Source: Anoxybacillus tepidamans PS2 | GTDB lineage: Bacteria; Bacillota; Bacilli; Bacillales; Anoxybacillaceae | Direction: 5' to 3' | Assembly (NCBI RefSeq): GCF_000620165.1 | Contig: NZ_JHVN01000012.1 | Location: 1 to 64,000 of the forward strand | DNA length: 64,000 bases | Shown here: one piece after another, positions 1 through 7,954 of the stretch | Layout: every line of letters starts with the position of its first letter | Position numbering within the stretch: the first letter of the stretch is position 1 | The notes under the pieces: generated by a model | The model's database searches: none | Told to the model about the DNA's origin: nothing | The model's input: the letters and a program-made list of their open reading frames with translations, nothing else | Translations under genes and position numbers: made by a program

Positions 1-266
1 TAGGTCATGTGTTGTTGGATTTGTTTACAGGTAAATCGAACGGAACGAAACCCTTCTAGGTATTGGATCATGAGGATTTTTACCAAGATTAAAGGGTCGA
101 TGGAAGGACGGCCTGTGTTCATCGAGTAAAACGGTTGGAGTAAGCGATACACATGATTCCAATCCATGAAACGATCGATTTGAACCAACACATGATTCGA
201 ATCGACCATGGACTCATACGCTCGACGGTTTTCTTGAATTTCTAAATTCGATCGGTAGGAATACAT
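1..266 (-). CDS. Transposase, N-terminal 88 residues (partial)
   Basis: This minus-strand frame starts at ATG 266, with an AGGAG-like site just upstream, and runs off the left edge. The visible protein begins MYSYRSNLEIQENRRAY. It contains a GRPSIDPLILVKILMIQYLE stretch, the typical N-terminal block of IS1182/IS5-type DDE transposases ('GRP..dP..l.kil..qyl.g.rS.R'). The catalytic part is not in the window, so activity cannot be judged. It lies downstream of the zinc-binding lipoprotein gene on the same strand. Confidence 0.75.
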   Translation of the reverse strand, partial: MYSYRSNLEIQENRRAYESMVDSNHVLVQIDRFMDWNHVYRLLQPFYSMNTGRPSIDPLILVKILMIQYLEGFRSVRFTCKQIQQHMT

Positions 267-309
267 AGGGGAGCTCTCCTCATCGGTATTTCCTTCATAT
301 ATATCATAA

Positions 310-342
310 AAAAACGATTTTGTCGTTGACAAAATCGTTTTT
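310..342 (-). terminator. Perfect 15-bp hairpin with T-tract inside the IS end
   Basis: AAAAACGATTTTGTC and its exact complement are separated by 3 nt, with a T-run after the stem on the minus strand. It sits between the IS terminus and the transposase start. There it could block transcription entering the transposase from znuA, a common arrangement in insertion sequences. Confidence 0.7.
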
Positions 343-351
343 CAACAGTCT

Positions 352-383
352 GACACGCTGCCGTATTCATACGGCAGCGTGTC
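352..383 (-). terminator. Hairpin directly after znuA
   Basis: GACACGCTGCCGTAT and its perfect complement are separated by 2 nt, starting 1 bp after the znuA stop codon. On the minus strand no T-tract follows; the IS end begins instead. The IS probably inserted between the terminator stem and its original T-tract. Confidence 0.6.
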
Positions 384-384
384 G

Positions 385-1326
385 TTATTGAAGCACTTTT
401 TTCAATACACTTATATTCTCTTTCATAAGCGTAAAATAGTCTTTGTTTTTTTCTACATCTTCTTTTGTCCGCGTTTCTAAATTGTGAAGGCGGAGCACCT
501 TTGCGCCTATTTCGTCTTTTACAACATCCGCCACTTTAGGCGTGACATTTTGTTCAAAAATAACATAGTGGATATGATGCCTTTCGGCTATTTTAACGAT
601 TTGTGCCAACTCTTTTTGTGACGGTTCGTTGCTTGGTGAAAGGCCGGTGATGCTTAGCTCCTTAATGCCGTACCGCTTTTCCCAATAGCCGTAAGCAGCG
701 TGAGAAACAAGAATTTCTTTGTTTCGTGCGTTTTTAGTGACTGTTTGAAATTGTTGATCAAGCTGTTGCAATTGCTGCTTCAAAGAAGCAAAATTTTTCT
801 CAAAGGTTTCTTTTGCTTCTGGTTTTAATTCGATAAGCGCATTTTTAATGTTTTCGGCGATTTGAATGGAAAGAACGGGATCAAGCCAAACGTGCGGGTC
901 TTTATCGCCGTGGGCGCGCTCTGCTTCATGATCGCTATCATGCTCATGGGCAGAGTCAAGAAGTTTAATCCCTTTCGCTCCTTCGATCAATTTTACATGT
1001 TCGTCTTTTAGCATTTGAATCGTTTGGTCGACAAATCCTTCCATTCCTTTACCGACATAAATAAATGCATCCGCATCGGCCAAGTTTTTCATTGTCTCGG
1101 TTGTTGGCTCAAATGTATGTGCTTCGACCCCAGGAGGGTAAATACTTTCAGCTTTTATGTAATTGCCGCCAATTTTTTGCGCGAAATCTTGCAACGGATA
1201 AACGGTTGTATAAACGATAAGCGTGTTTTTATGTTTTTTTACATTTGGCGATGCCTCTTGTTTATTGCAGCCAAATAGTACCATTGTTATGGCAAGAATC
1301 ATAGATAAAAGCGTTTTTCGCTTCAT
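385..1326 (-). CDS. znuA: Zinc-binding lipoprotein of a metal ABC transporter (ZnuA/AdcA type)
   Basis: Captures Zn2+ (possibly Mn2+) outside the membrane and hands it to a permease. The 313-aa protein has a lipoprotein signal peptide with lipobox LFGC, so Cys20 is lipidated. It has the cluster A-1 fold: metal ligands H70 (VEAHTFEP), H145 (DPHVWLDP) and H209 (SHAAYGYW). A His/Asp/Glu-rich loop at about 127-145 is typical of zinc rather than manganese binders. A Zur-type operator precedes it. No znuB or znuC permease/ATPase gene is adjacent; an insertion sequence lies downstream instead. Either the partners are elsewhere or they were lost. Confidence 0.9.
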   Translation of the reverse strand: MKRKTLLSMILAITMVLFGCNKQEASPNVKKHKNTLIVYTTVYPLQDFAQKIGGNYIKAESIYPPGVEAHTFEPTTETMKNLADADAFIYVGKGMEGFVDQTIQMLKDEHVKLIEGAKGIKLLDSAHEHDSDHEAERAHGDKDPHVWLDPVLSIQIAENIKNALIELKPEAKETFEKNFASLKQQLQQLDQQFQTVTKNARNKEILVSHAAYGYWEKRYGIKELSITGLSPSNEPSQKELAQIVKIAERHHIHYVIFEQNVTPKVADVVKDEIGAKVLRLHNLETRTKEDVEKNKDYFTLMKENISVLKKVLQ

Positions 1327-1383
1327 GAACGTTCCCCTTTCTCATTTTTACAAGGCAGAAGGTCAGCACTCCTCGTTTATTAT

Positions 1384-1400
1384 ATCGTAATCGTTACGAT
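1384..1400 (-). promoter_or_regulatory. Zur-box-like operator upstream of znuA
   Basis: ATCGTAA-TCG-TTACGAT is a perfect 7-bp inverted repeat, 58 bp upstream of the znuA start. It differs at one position from the B. subtilis Zur core TCGTAAT-N-ATTACGA. Zinc repression by Zur is therefore inferred. Confidence 0.8.
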
Positions 1401-1447
1401 TTGAATAGACGTTCTTAAATAAAGTATGAGCTAACAGTGATTATTTT

Positions 1448-1730
1448 TTAGGAAAAATAAGGGGTTTTCAGCATATTTACCGAGAAGTTTCCCGTCTCTA
1501 AGCGAAACATAGGTGAGAGGAGGTCATCATCCCGATCCTTATCCCTATTAGCGCAATGTGCATACGCAAAAGATTGATTTTTCATGTAGGCGAAAAATAG
1601 CGCCATGAAAATAGTTAACACAATAAGGATGATTGTTTCCGCTTCGTCTGGCAGCGCTCGGCATAGCTTAAAATGCACGAAAATGATGTGATCAGCACAG
1701 GCAATGATGGGAAAAATGATTCAACGAAGC
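1448..1730 (-). pseudogene. Possible remnant of a small membrane protein, cut by repeat copy A
   Basis: A minus-strand frame from about 1729 (preceded by a stop, with no good start codon) encodes a hydrophobic stretch, IILIVLTIFMALFFAYMK, followed by a His/Asp-rich tail. It then runs straight into the repeat at 1466-1527, whose translation forms the C-terminus. I do not recognise the family. The lack of a start and the repeat-derived end suggest a decayed gene, but it may be non-coding. Confidence 0.25.
1466..1527 (+). repeat. Solo TnpB-element end repeat, copy A (diverged)
   Basis: It contains CATATTTACCGAGAAGTTTC, a CTCTAAGCGAA core and TAGGTGAGAGGAGGTCAT. These match the left edge, hairpin loop and right edge of the full TnpB elements at 29836 and 37199. 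It is the most diverged of the four clear short copies. Confidence 0.65.
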
Positions 1731-1854
1731 ATAAGATAAGCAAGATGTTCAAAAAACATGGCATCGCTTGCGCCTATTGGACCCGAACATTCTAATTGAC
1801 ATGATGTGTACAGAAACGTTAGATTTAGTTATGAGTAGCTATACAAGCGATAAA

Positions 1855-2097
1855 TTATTTTCGGTCCTCCCATTTTTCCGGAACAGGGTCGAATCCCCCT
1901 GGATGAAATGGGTGGCATTTGGCAATGCGCTTGATCGCCAGCCATCCGCCTTTTACGGCTCCAAATCGCTTAATCGCTTCAAGGCCGTAATGAGAGCATG
2001 TTGGGTAAAAGCGACATGTCGGCGGCTTGAGAGGAGAAATAGCGATTTGATAAAAACGGATGAGAGCGATGAATAGCTGTTTGAACATTGGAACCAC
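1855..2097 (-). CDS. yidD: Membrane protein insertion efficiency factor YidD
   Basis: 80-aa UPF0161 protein that helps YidC/Sec insert inner-membrane proteins, peripheral on the cytoplasmic face. The hallmark block [19 protein letters not shown] with its two Cys is present, followed by [23 protein letters not shown]. Length is normal (70-85 aa). B. subtilis has the homologue (ytjA) next to luxS, as here. A plus-strand frame covering the same bases is a shadow. Confidence 0.93.
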   Translation of the reverse strand: MVPMFKQLFIALIRFYQIAISPLKPPTCRFYPTCSHYGLEAIKRFGAVKGGWLAIKRIAKCHPFHPGGFDPVPEKWEDRK

Positions 2098-2248
2098 ACC
2101 TAGCGAATAAAATGTACTATAAACAATGTATCATAAATAATGCAGGACATCACTTTTACTGCCTTTTGAGTAATTCATATAAAATTGATGAAAAAAATCG
2201 GATTTATGTGTATCATAGTATTTAGAAAATGATTATAGGAGTGATACG

Positions 2249-2722
2249 ATGCCTTCAGTAGAAAGCTTTGAACTCGACCATTGTGCTGTAAAAGCCCCGT
2301 ATGTAAGACATTGCGGTGTTCATAAAGTCGGCAGCGATGGGGTTGTGAATAAATTTGACATTCGTTTTTGCCAACCGAACAAGCAAGCGATGAAGCCAGA
2401 TGCGATCCATACGCTTGAGCATTTGCTTGCGTTCAATATTCGAAAGCACGCGGAGAAATACGATCATTTTGACATTATCGATATTTCGCCAATGGGCTGC
2501 CAAACAGGCTACTACTTAGTTGTCAGCGGCTCTCCAACAGTAGAGGAAATTATCGATTTACTTGAAGATACAATGAAAGATGCCGTAAACGCGACTGAAG
2601 TTCCAGCGGCAACAGAGCAGCAATGCGGCCAAGCGAAGCTTCATGACTTAGAAGGTGCCAAACGTTTAATGCGTTTTTGGTTAGAGCAAGATAAAGAGGA
2701 ACTAAAAAAAGTATTTGGATAA
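2249..2722 (+). CDS. luxS: S-ribosylhomocysteine lyase LuxS
   Basis: Cleaves S-ribosylhomocysteine to homocysteine and DPD, the precursor of autoinducer-2; part of the activated methyl cycle that metK feeds. The 157-aa protein has the metal ligands H54 and H58 in HTLEH, C126 in [10 protein letters not shown] and catalytic C84 in SPMGCQTG. The start ATG 2249 follows TAGGAGTGATACG. A hairpin terminator follows immediately. All catalytic residues are present. Confidence 0.97.
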   Translation: MPSVESFELDHCAVKAPYVRHCGVHKVGSDGVVNKFDIRFCQPNKQAMKPDAIHTLEHLLAFNIRKHAEKYDHFDIIDISPMGCQTGYYLVVSGSPTVEEIIDLLEDTMKDAVNATEVPAATEQQCGQAKLHDLEGAKRLMRFWLEQDKEELKKVFG

Positions 2723-2757
2723 AAATGAAGGCGGCTATGACTCGCCTTCATTTTTTT
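2723..2757 (+). terminator. luxS intrinsic terminator
   Basis: AAATGAAGGCG and CGCCTTCATTT form an 11-bp stem with a 9-nt loop, followed by a T-run. It overlaps the 3' end of ytzI on the other strand. Confidence 0.85.
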
Positions 2758-2905
2758 CTTTTTCTTCGATTCTCGAAAGATGGGGATTGTTGTCGACAGG
2801 GTCAACGGTATGTCGATACTGGTATGCTTTTGAAGTGGTCGCTACCGCCAACGCAAGTACGACAATAATGATAATGATCGAAATCGCTAAAATCGTAAAC
2901 ATCAT
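2735..2905 (-). CDS. ytzI: YtzI-like small membrane protein
   Basis: 56-aa protein beginning MMFTILAISIIIIIVVLALA, one N-terminal membrane segment (about 3-22). The short cytoplasmic tail contains KAYQYRHTVDPVDN, matching the Bacillus YtzI family ('K.Y.YKHTVDP'). The start ATG 2905 has GGAG 8 nt upstream. The gene is convergent with luxS, and its last codons lie inside the luxS terminator. Function is unknown. The family name is from memory of the motif. Confidence 0.7.
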   Translation of the reverse strand: MMFTILAISIIIIIVVLALAVATTSKAYQYRHTVDPVDNNPHLSRIEEKEKNEGES

Positions 2906-2937
2906 TCTCAATTCTCCAGCTTTCTTTGTTTTCTTTT

Positions 2938-2994
2938 ATTTTAACATACATACCGAGAACTCTTGAAACGACGTGTAGGTGGGAGAGGTTCATT
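2938..2994 (+). repeat. Solo TnpB-element end repeat, copy B
   Basis: TTTAACATACATACCGAGAA is followed by a shortened, degenerate left hairpin arm and then GTGTAGGTGGGAGAGGTTCATT, which matches the right edge of the full TnpB elements. It lies upstream of ytzI, in its promoter region. Confidence 0.75.
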
Positions 2995-3126
2995 GGATAT
3001 GGCCAATAGAAGTAGAGCCCAGAAGATTGATTGAAAGAGAACAGTTTTTTTATTGATTGGGTATATACCTATGCTCCTTTCTTCCTAATTTCATAAGATA
3101 AATAAAGGATGAAAGGAGGGGAAGAA

Positions 3127-3522
3127 GTGAATAAATATTCGCTTTTTCTAGGAGTTTCGTTGATTGGTTCATTTGTTTCATGCCTATTTGGGGGCTTGGA
3201 CTTATTAGTTGTTATTTTAGTTTGTTTTGTCGTTATTGACTACGTAACAGGCATTGTCGCAGGGGCTCTCGAAGGAAAGCTTTCAAGCGCATTTGGTTTT
3301 TGGGCCATTGTGCGCAAGCTGCTCATTTTTGTTTTAGTCGTCGTATCTCATTTGCTTGATTTGGCAATTGGATGGGACAATCATTTTATTCGTAACGCTA
3401 CTGTGTTTTTTTACATGATGAATGAAGCGATTTCCATTGTGGAGAATGTGGGAAGAGCAGGATTGCCTGTTCCTGACTTTTTGAAAAAAACGATTACGTT
3501 ACTGAAAGATCAGTCTAAATAG
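3127..3522 (+). CDS. Phage-holin-family small membrane protein
   Basis: 131-aa hydrophobic protein with three to four membrane segments (about 5-22, 26-46, 62-85, 95-115) and the YVTGIVAGALEGKLSS block of the toxin secretion/phage lysis holin family (Holin_4). The start is GTG 3127, because AAAGGAGGGG sits just upstream; an in-frame ATG at 3109 lies before that site. No endolysin gene or other phage gene is nearby. A B. subtilis homologue (YtkC) sits in the same region, so this is a chromosomal holin-like gene, not a prophage. Actual pore formation is unproven. Confidence 0.75.
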   Translation: MNKYSLFLGVSLIGSFVSCLFGGLDLLVVILVCFVVIDYVTGIVAGALEGKLSSAFGFWAIVRKLLIFVLVVVSHLLDLAIGWDNHFIRNATVFFYMMNEAISIVENVGRAGLPVPDFLKKTITLLKDQSK

Positions 3523-3584
3523 GCATAATTTTTCTTGTACCGTCCACACTACGAATAAGAAAGACGAAAAAGGAGATGGGTAGC

Positions 3585-3905
3585 GTGGCGGAGCAAAAAA
3601 AGAAAACGTATTACGTATCGATGGCCCACGGTGAAATTTCTCAGGTGAAAACGGCTTCCCCATGGGATTTTCAAATTGAAGCCACCGACGATGAAATTAT
3701 TCAACTGCGCGAGTATTTTGATCAAAACTACTCAACTGACTGGCAAGGGTTTTGGCGGGCGCACGTTCCGTATGTACAATATCATTACGATCGTGAAAAC
3801 GATGCGTACGATGACACGCTTAAAAAAATTTATCAGTTGATTTACAAGCTGGGAAATGAAGAAGCGAAACAGCATATTCGTTCGATGGGATGGGTTGAAG
3901 AATGA
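3585..3905 (+). CDS. Conserved Bacillaceae protein of unknown function
   Basis: 106-aa soluble, acidic protein rich in Tyr and Trp (FDQNYSTDWQGFWRAHVPYVQYHYD), predicted largely helical, with no signal or membrane segment. The start is taken as GTG 3585, 9 nt after AAAGGAG; the ATG at 3576 abuts that site. Such proteins are sometimes labelled 'hydrolase' in Geobacillus genomes, but I see no catalytic motif to support that. A terminator follows. Confidence 0.65.
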   Translation: MAEQKKKTYYVSMAHGEISQVKTASPWDFQIEATDDEIIQLREYFDQNYSTDWQGFWRAHVPYVQYHYDRENDAYDDTLKKIYQLIYKLGNEEAKQHIRSMGWVEE

Positions 3906-3911
3906 AGAGAG

Positions 3912-3936
3912 GTCACCGATTTTGGTGACTTTTTTA
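3912..3936 (+). terminator. Intrinsic terminator
   Basis: GTCACC-GATTTT-GGTGAC followed by TTTTTT, ending the preceding gene. Confidence 0.85.
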
Positions 3937-4017
3937 TTATAGTACAGAAAGGGGATTATTTCCCTTGACAGAAAACAGAGGTTCATTATAATAAAAAATA
4001 AATTGAACCGAGAGATT

Positions 4018-4176
4018 GATAGCTAAATTATAGCGACAGATGGCTTTAGCGTTTTTGCTATAAAAGGACGTGGCAAAGGCGAAAAGCTTTAGGACTTGTC
4101 GGATCGTTAAAGCCGATCAGGATCGGTATGTTTCACTTTTAGCGAATAGTGGAGCATGCCGTTTTTGTTTAGAAGG
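4018..4176 (+). promoter_or_regulatory. Structured leader before the DUF2294 gene, class not recognised
   Basis: The 285-bp gap between the terminator and ATG 4191 has several dyads: GCTAAA...TTTAGC, TATAGC...GCTATA, and CCGA-TCAGGA-TCGG. They alternate in a way that suggests folded RNA. It does not match the conserved cores of c-di-GMP-I, THF, TPP, molybdenum cofactor or T-box RNAs that I know. It may be a cis-regulatory RNA or a small RNA; this is inference. Confidence 0.35.
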
Positions 4177-4190
4177 GGGAGAAACGCACA

Positions 4191-4556
4191 ATGAAATCTA
4201 AGGGAGAGATGGAAGACCAAATTAGCCGCACCCTGACACAATGGGAGAAGGAGTATTTAGGAAGAGGTCCGATATCTGTAAAAACAGATATTGTTCGCAA
4301 TATGATCATCGTTCAACTGCGAGGGATTTTAACACCTGCTGAACAAAAGCTGGCGGAAACAAGAGAAGGGTTGCTAGCGATTAAACGAATTCGCTCGGAT
4401 TTAATTGAATCTGGAAGCGAGCAACTAAGAGAAATCATTTCCAATATTACAGGAAAGCACGTTGTGAGCATTCATACGGATATTAGTACTCGCACTGGGG
4501 AACGGATGATTGTCTTTTTGTTGAATGACAACTTTGAGGAAGAATTTCAAAAATGA
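4191..4556 (+). CDS. DUF2294 (Na-translocating-decarboxylase-like name) domain protein
   Basis: 121-aa cytoplasmic protein. It opens with KSKGEMEDQISRTLTQWEKEYLGRGP and continues with KTDIVRNMIIVQLRGILTPAEQKLAET and HTDISTRTGERMIVFLLN, the conserved blocks of DUF2294. The start ATG 4191 follows AGAAGGGGGAG. DUF2294 genes often occur near formate dehydrogenase loci, but none is visible here and no function is established. A strong terminator follows, so it is a single-gene unit. Confidence 0.75.
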   Translation: MKSKGEMEDQISRTLTQWEKEYLGRGPISVKTDIVRNMIIVQLRGILTPAEQKLAETREGLLAIKRIRSDLIESGSEQLREIISNITGKHVVSIHTDISTRTGERMIVFLLNDNFEEEFQK

Positions 4557-4598
4557 AAATAGACCGATCTTTCAATGATAGATCGCGCGCGGGGATAT

Positions 4599-4647
4599 AA
4601 AAACCGGAAACACTTTTTGCTTCAAAAGCGTTTCCGGTTTTTTTACA
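4599..4647 (+). terminator. Intrinsic terminator
   Basis: AAAACCGGAAAC...GTTTCCGGTTTT stem with an inner CTTTT/AAAAG extension, followed by T's; ends the DUF2294 gene. Confidence 0.88.
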
Positions 4648-4801
4648 AAAGTTTGTCTAAGCGTGTGCTCCCGAATCTGCTTCATTGTAATAGAAGCGCT
4701 ATATGACTTTTTAACGATAAAGCAGCGAATTGAAAAGAGTGAAAATGAGCTACATCCAAGTATAATAAATAAGGAAACTATAACGATGGAGTTTGATGAC
4801 T

Positions 4802-5263
4802 ATGTTTGCTTTTCGGGATTATTATGGGAATGAAGTGCTGTTGTCGTTTGCTGATCACCCGTTCTCGCAAACGCCAGATCACGTCTGGGTCGTGTGCCGC
4901 TATCAACAGCAGTGGCTCTTGACCAATCACCGTGAGCGCGGTCTTGAATTTCCGGGTGGGAAAAGGGAAGAAAACGAAACGACTGAACAAGCGGCACTCC
5001 GTGAAGTTAAGGAAGAGACGGGAGGCATTGTTGAACGGCTGACGTACATTGGGCAATACCAAGTTGGACAAACCTTGACGAAAAATATTTACTTTGCGGA
5101 AGTGAAAGAGTTAAGCAAACAATCTACTTATTTGGAAACAAACGGCCCCGTGCTGCTTGATGAATTGCCGGATGATCTTACGAAAGATGAGCGATTTAGC
5201 TTTATTATGAAAGATAAGGTGCTCACTTACACGCTTGCAGAAATAAAGAGACGTTCTTTATAA
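4802..5263 (+). CDS. ytkD: Nudix hydrolase YtkD
   Basis: Mg2+-dependent Nudix pyrophosphohydrolase; B. subtilis YtkD acts on (8-oxo)dGTP and on RNA 5' ends. The Nudix box is complete at residues 53-75: G53, E59, R67, E68, E71, E72, G74. Starts at 4796 (ATG) and 4793 (TTG) are possible. ATG 4802 gives MFAFRDYY, aligning with the MYEFKDYY start of YtkD, with GGAG 10 nt upstream. Length 153 aa is normal. It is convergent with ytlD, as in B. subtilis. Confidence 0.9.
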   Translation: MFAFRDYYGNEVLLSFADHPFSQTPDHVWVVCRYQQQWLLTNHRERGLEFPGGKREENETTEQAALREVKEETGGIVERLTYIGQYQVGQTLTKNIYFAEVKELSKQSTYLETNGPVLLDELPDDLTKDERFSFIMKDKVLTYTLAEIKRRSL

Positions 5264-5273
5264 TCGAACGCCT

Positions 5274-6062
5274 CTAGCGATTTTTGATCAGTTTTTTTTC
5301 GATGAACGCAACGATTTGATACATAACAGTTGCCAAAAAAGCGATAATAAGCAAGCTTAATAGCACAAGGGTAAACTGAAACACTTGAAACCCGTAAATA
5401 ATCATGTAACCTAATCCTTGTTTGGAAACGAGAAATTCGCCGACGATGACGCCGACCCATGACAACCCGACGTTGACTTTTAGAGTGGAAATAATGGTTG
5501 GAAACGATGCGGGTAAAACCGCTTCTTTAAAACATTGGAAGCGGCTTGCTCCGAATGTTTGCAATACTTTGAGATAGTTCGGGTCGACTTCGCGGAACGA
5601 CGTATATACGACAATCGTGGTAATAATGACTGAGATGACGGTTCCCATTGCGATGATGGAAGAAAAGCTTGGGCCGAGCGCCACAATCAGAATAGGGCCG
5701 AGCGCCACTTTGGGCATGGCATTTAAAATCACTAAGTACGGGTCGGCAATTTTGGAAAACCGCGGAAACCACCAAAGCAATGTAGCAAGGCATGTGCCAA
5801 GCAATGTCCCTAGTACGAAACCGAGCACTGTTTCAAACAAGGTGACGCTGCTATGGACAAGGAGCGAACCATCGGCCAGCTTTTTGATAAATAATGCCCA
5901 AATGGCGGACGGAGAGCTAAATAAAAGCGGGTCGACCCATCTATAGTGGCTCGCTGCCTCCCAAAGCGCGAAAAATGCGACAAAAATCAATAACTGGTAA
6001 AAGCGTACATATCGTTTTTCTTTGCGGAGCGACGCGACGTATCGACGATGGAGAACGTCAAT
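5274..6062 (-). CDS. ytlD: ABC transporter permease (YtlD type)
   Basis: Permease of a nitrate/sulfonate/taurine-type importer, with about six membrane segments. It has the EAA loop ([30 protein letters not shown]) that contacts the ATPase. It is downstream of ytlC and ytlA in one operon. The start is uncertain: the open frame extends to 6197 inside ytlC, and no ATG, GTG or TTG lies between the ytlC stop (6067) and the first membrane segment. ATT at 6062, 4 nt after the ytlC stop, would give 262 aa, a normal length. The substrate is not evident. Confidence 0.85.
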   Translation of the reverse strand: MDVLHRRYVASLRKEKRYVRFYQLLIFVAFFALWEAASHYRWVDPLLFSSPSAIWALFIKKLADGSLLVHSSVTLFETVLGFVLGTLLGTCLATLLWWFPRFSKIADPYLVILNAMPKVALGPILIVALGPSFSSIIAMGTVISVIITTIVVYTSFREVDPNYLKVLQTFGASRFQCFKEAVLPASFPTIISTLKVNVGLSWVGVIVGEFLVSKQGLGYMIIYGFQVFQFTLVLLSLLIIAFLATVMYQIVAFIEKKLIKNR

Positions 6063-6066
6063 GCGG

Positions 6067-6843
6067 TTATTTTGCTGTTTCAAGGGAATCGAGCTCCTTC
6101 CAAAGAAATTGGAACAGTTCAGAAAATAATGGGTGTTTTCGAGCATCCAACGGGGATAATTGTCGCAATTCGCCCGGAACGAGAAAAGTGCGGACAAGGC
6201 GCCCTGGCTTGGCGGAAAATAAGAAAATGCGATCGCTCATGGCGATGGCTTCTCCGATATCGTGAGTGACAAGCAGGGCTGTTTTTCCGTAATCTTTCAG
6301 CGTTTGCCAGACGAGTTCCTCTAATTTTAGTTTTGTTTGGTAGTCTAACGCGGAAAACGGTTCATCGAGCAGCAATATTTTCGGATCGGTGGCCAACGTT
6401 CGCACTAACGCTGCTCGTTGGCGCATGCCGCCTGACAGTTGCTGCGGATAGTAGTGTTCCGTTCCTTGTAATCCGATCCGTTCTAGAAGCGAAAGCGCAT
6501 TTTTCCTTCGTTCCGCCGTGTCGATCCCCATAATTTTTAATCCAAGAAATAGGTTCTCCTGGATCGTTTTCCAAGGGAACAAATAATCTTGTTGCAGCAT
6601 GTAGCCGACAGATGGATGAATGGAATGAATTTTTTCACCTTCTAACATGACCGTTCCTTCAGTCGGCTGAATAAGCGAGGCGATAATTGAAAGTAATGTT
6701 GTTTTTCCGCAGCCGCTCGGGCCGAGAAAAGAGACAAACTCTCCTTTTTCAATCGAAAGCGACACATTGTCTAATGCGGTAATAGCCGTTTTTTCGGTAA
6801 AATACGTATGACTGATGCGGTGGACGACTAAAAAGCTCATCAT
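6067..6843 (-). CDS. ytlC: ABC transporter ATP-binding protein (YtlC type)
   Basis: Cytoplasmic ATPase of the YtlACD importer, similar to SsuB/TauB. Walker [11 protein letters not shown]-loop [10 protein letters not shown], signature LSGGMRQR, Walker [13 protein letters not shown] and the switch His in [10 protein letters not shown] are all intact. The start ATG 6843 follows GGCAGGTGAAA; a GTG at 6849 is also possible. The gene sits 9-16 bp after ytlA and abuts ytlD, consistent with a three-gene operon. Confidence 0.92.
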   Translation of the reverse strand: MMSFLVVHRISHTYFTEKTAITALDNVSLSIEKGEFVSFLGPSGCGKTTLLSIIASLIQPTEGTVMLEGEKIHSIHPSVGYMLQQDYLFPWKTIQENLFLGLKIMGIDTAERRKNALSLLERIGLQGTEHYYPQQLSGGMRQRAALVRTLATDPKILLLDEPFSALDYQTKLKLEELVWQTLKDYGKTALLVTHDIGEAIAMSDRIFLFSAKPGRLVRTFLVPGELRQLSPLDARKHPLFSELFQFLWKELDSLETAK

Positions 6844-6858
6844 TTTCACCTGCCACGA

Positions 6859-7860
6859 TTATTTAGCCATCGCTTTTTTCGCAAAAGACGTATTAACGAG
6901 TTTGGAATAATCAACATGCTTTGGCAGCTCTCCCGCTTCGTCCATAATCGCTTGCAAGTTGTTCCATTCTTTCTCGTCAAGAATTGGGTTTGTGGCGTAG
7001 GAACCTTGCTGTTTATAGCGATTCACGACTTTTTCAATCAGCTGAATATCCGTGTCTTTGAAATACGGTTGAATCGCTTGGGCGATTTCGGCGGCGCTGT
7101 GAGCTTCCACCCATTGCTGAGCTTTATAGAGGGCGCGTGTAAATTTTTCGATGGCATTTTTATTGTTTTTGATAAAGCTTTGTTTTGCCATAAACGATGT
7201 ATATGGGACATGGCCGGACTCCGTCCCAAACGAGGCGACGATATAGCCTTTTCCTTGCTGCTCAAAAATGCTGGCGGTCGGTTCGAATAGCTGGACGTAA
7301 TCGCCTGTGCCGCTGGCGAAGGCGTTGGCAATATTCGCAAAATCAACATTTTGAATCAACTGTAAATCTTTATGCGGATCGATGCCGTGTTTTTTTAAGA
7401 CAAATTCACCAACCATTTGCGGCATGCCGCCTTTTCGCTGTCCAAGAAACACGCTTCCTTTTAGTGAATCCCACGAAAAATGGTCTATTTTTTTGCGGGA
7501 GACGAGAAATGTTCCATCGGTTTGCGTCAATTGGGCAAAGTTGATGGCGGGATCGTTTGTTCCTTGGCTGTATACGTAAATCGACGTTTCTGAACCGACT
7601 AAGGCGATATCTGCTCCTCCTGATAGAAGAGTCGTCATTGTTTTATCGCCGCCCCATGTCGTCGTTAATTCGACGTTGAGCCCTTCTTTTTTAAAAAAGC
7701 CTTTAGAGAGGGCAACATATTGAGGGGCGTAAAAAATCGAGCGCGTGACTTCAGCAACCCGGACCTTTGTCGTTTCTTTCTCTTGTTTGGCACAAGCCAT
7801 TGGAATGGCTAAAACAACAACCAAAAATGAGATCATCGTAATGCGTATCCATTTTTTCAC
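6859..7860 (-). CDS. ytlA: Substrate-binding lipoprotein of ABC importer (YtlA type)
   Basis: 333-aa extracellular binding protein anchored by lipid: hydrophobic signal, then IPMACAKQ with the modified Cys at about 23. Domain is NMT1/THI5-like (SsuA/TauA/ThiY superfamily), with FYAPQYVALSKGFFKKEGLNVEL and GGADIALVGSE as recognisable blocks. This family binds sulfonates, taurine, nitrate or thiamine pyrimidine precursors; the sequence alone does not decide. First gene of the minus-strand ytlACD operon, divergent from ytmA. Confidence 0.9.
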   Translation of the reverse strand: MKKWIRITMISFLVVVLAIPMACAKQEKETTKVRVAEVTRSIFYAPQYVALSKGFFKKEGLNVELTTTWGGDKTMTTLLSGGADIALVGSETSIYVYSQGTNDPAINFAQLTQTDGTFLVSRKKIDHFSWDSLKGSVFLGQRKGGMPQMVGEFVLKKHGIDPHKDLQLIQNVDFANIANAFASGTGDYVQLFEPTASIFEQQGKGYIVASFGTESGHVPYTSFMAKQSFIKNNKNAIEKFTRALYKAQQWVEAHSAAEIAQAIQPYFKDTDIQLIEKVVNRYKQQGSYATNPILDEKEWNNLQAIMDEAGELPKHVDYSKLVNTSFAKKAMAK

Positions 7861-7954
7861 GGCCGTCAGACCTCCTTATGATGAAGTGGATATGTACCTT
7901 ATCGTATGCTGATGAAAAAAATGTGTGAATGCCTATATGAAAAGGAGGAACGTC

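Larger units (their letters stand above)
1..351 (-). mobile_element. Insertion sequence, one end (IS1182-like), truncated by window edge
   Basis: A transposase start lies at 266 on the minus strand. Between it and about 351 there is a perfect 15-bp stem (310-342) followed by T's on the minus strand. The end at about 341-351 reads CAGACTGTTGAAAAA on the minus strand, which resembles the terminal repeats of many Bacillaceae insertion sequences. The boundary is inferred, because the other end and any target duplication lie outside the window. The family is judged only from the N-terminal transposase sequence. Confidence 0.6.

Noticed and set aside
1768-2076. 102-codon plus-strand frame opposite yidD
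   Set aside because: The minus strand encodes a full YidD with its [10 protein letters not shown] signature; the plus frame has no family features and no good ribosome-binding site.
3127-3522. Prophage remnant suggested by the holin-family gene
   Set aside because: No endolysin, portal, capsid or integrase genes are nearby and neighbours are conserved chromosomal genes.
4018-4176. c-di-GMP-I riboswitch upstream of the DUF2294 gene
   Set aside because: A GGCAAAGGCGAAAAGC stretch is suggestive, but the paired receptor and the GGACGCAAAGCC core are not present in order.
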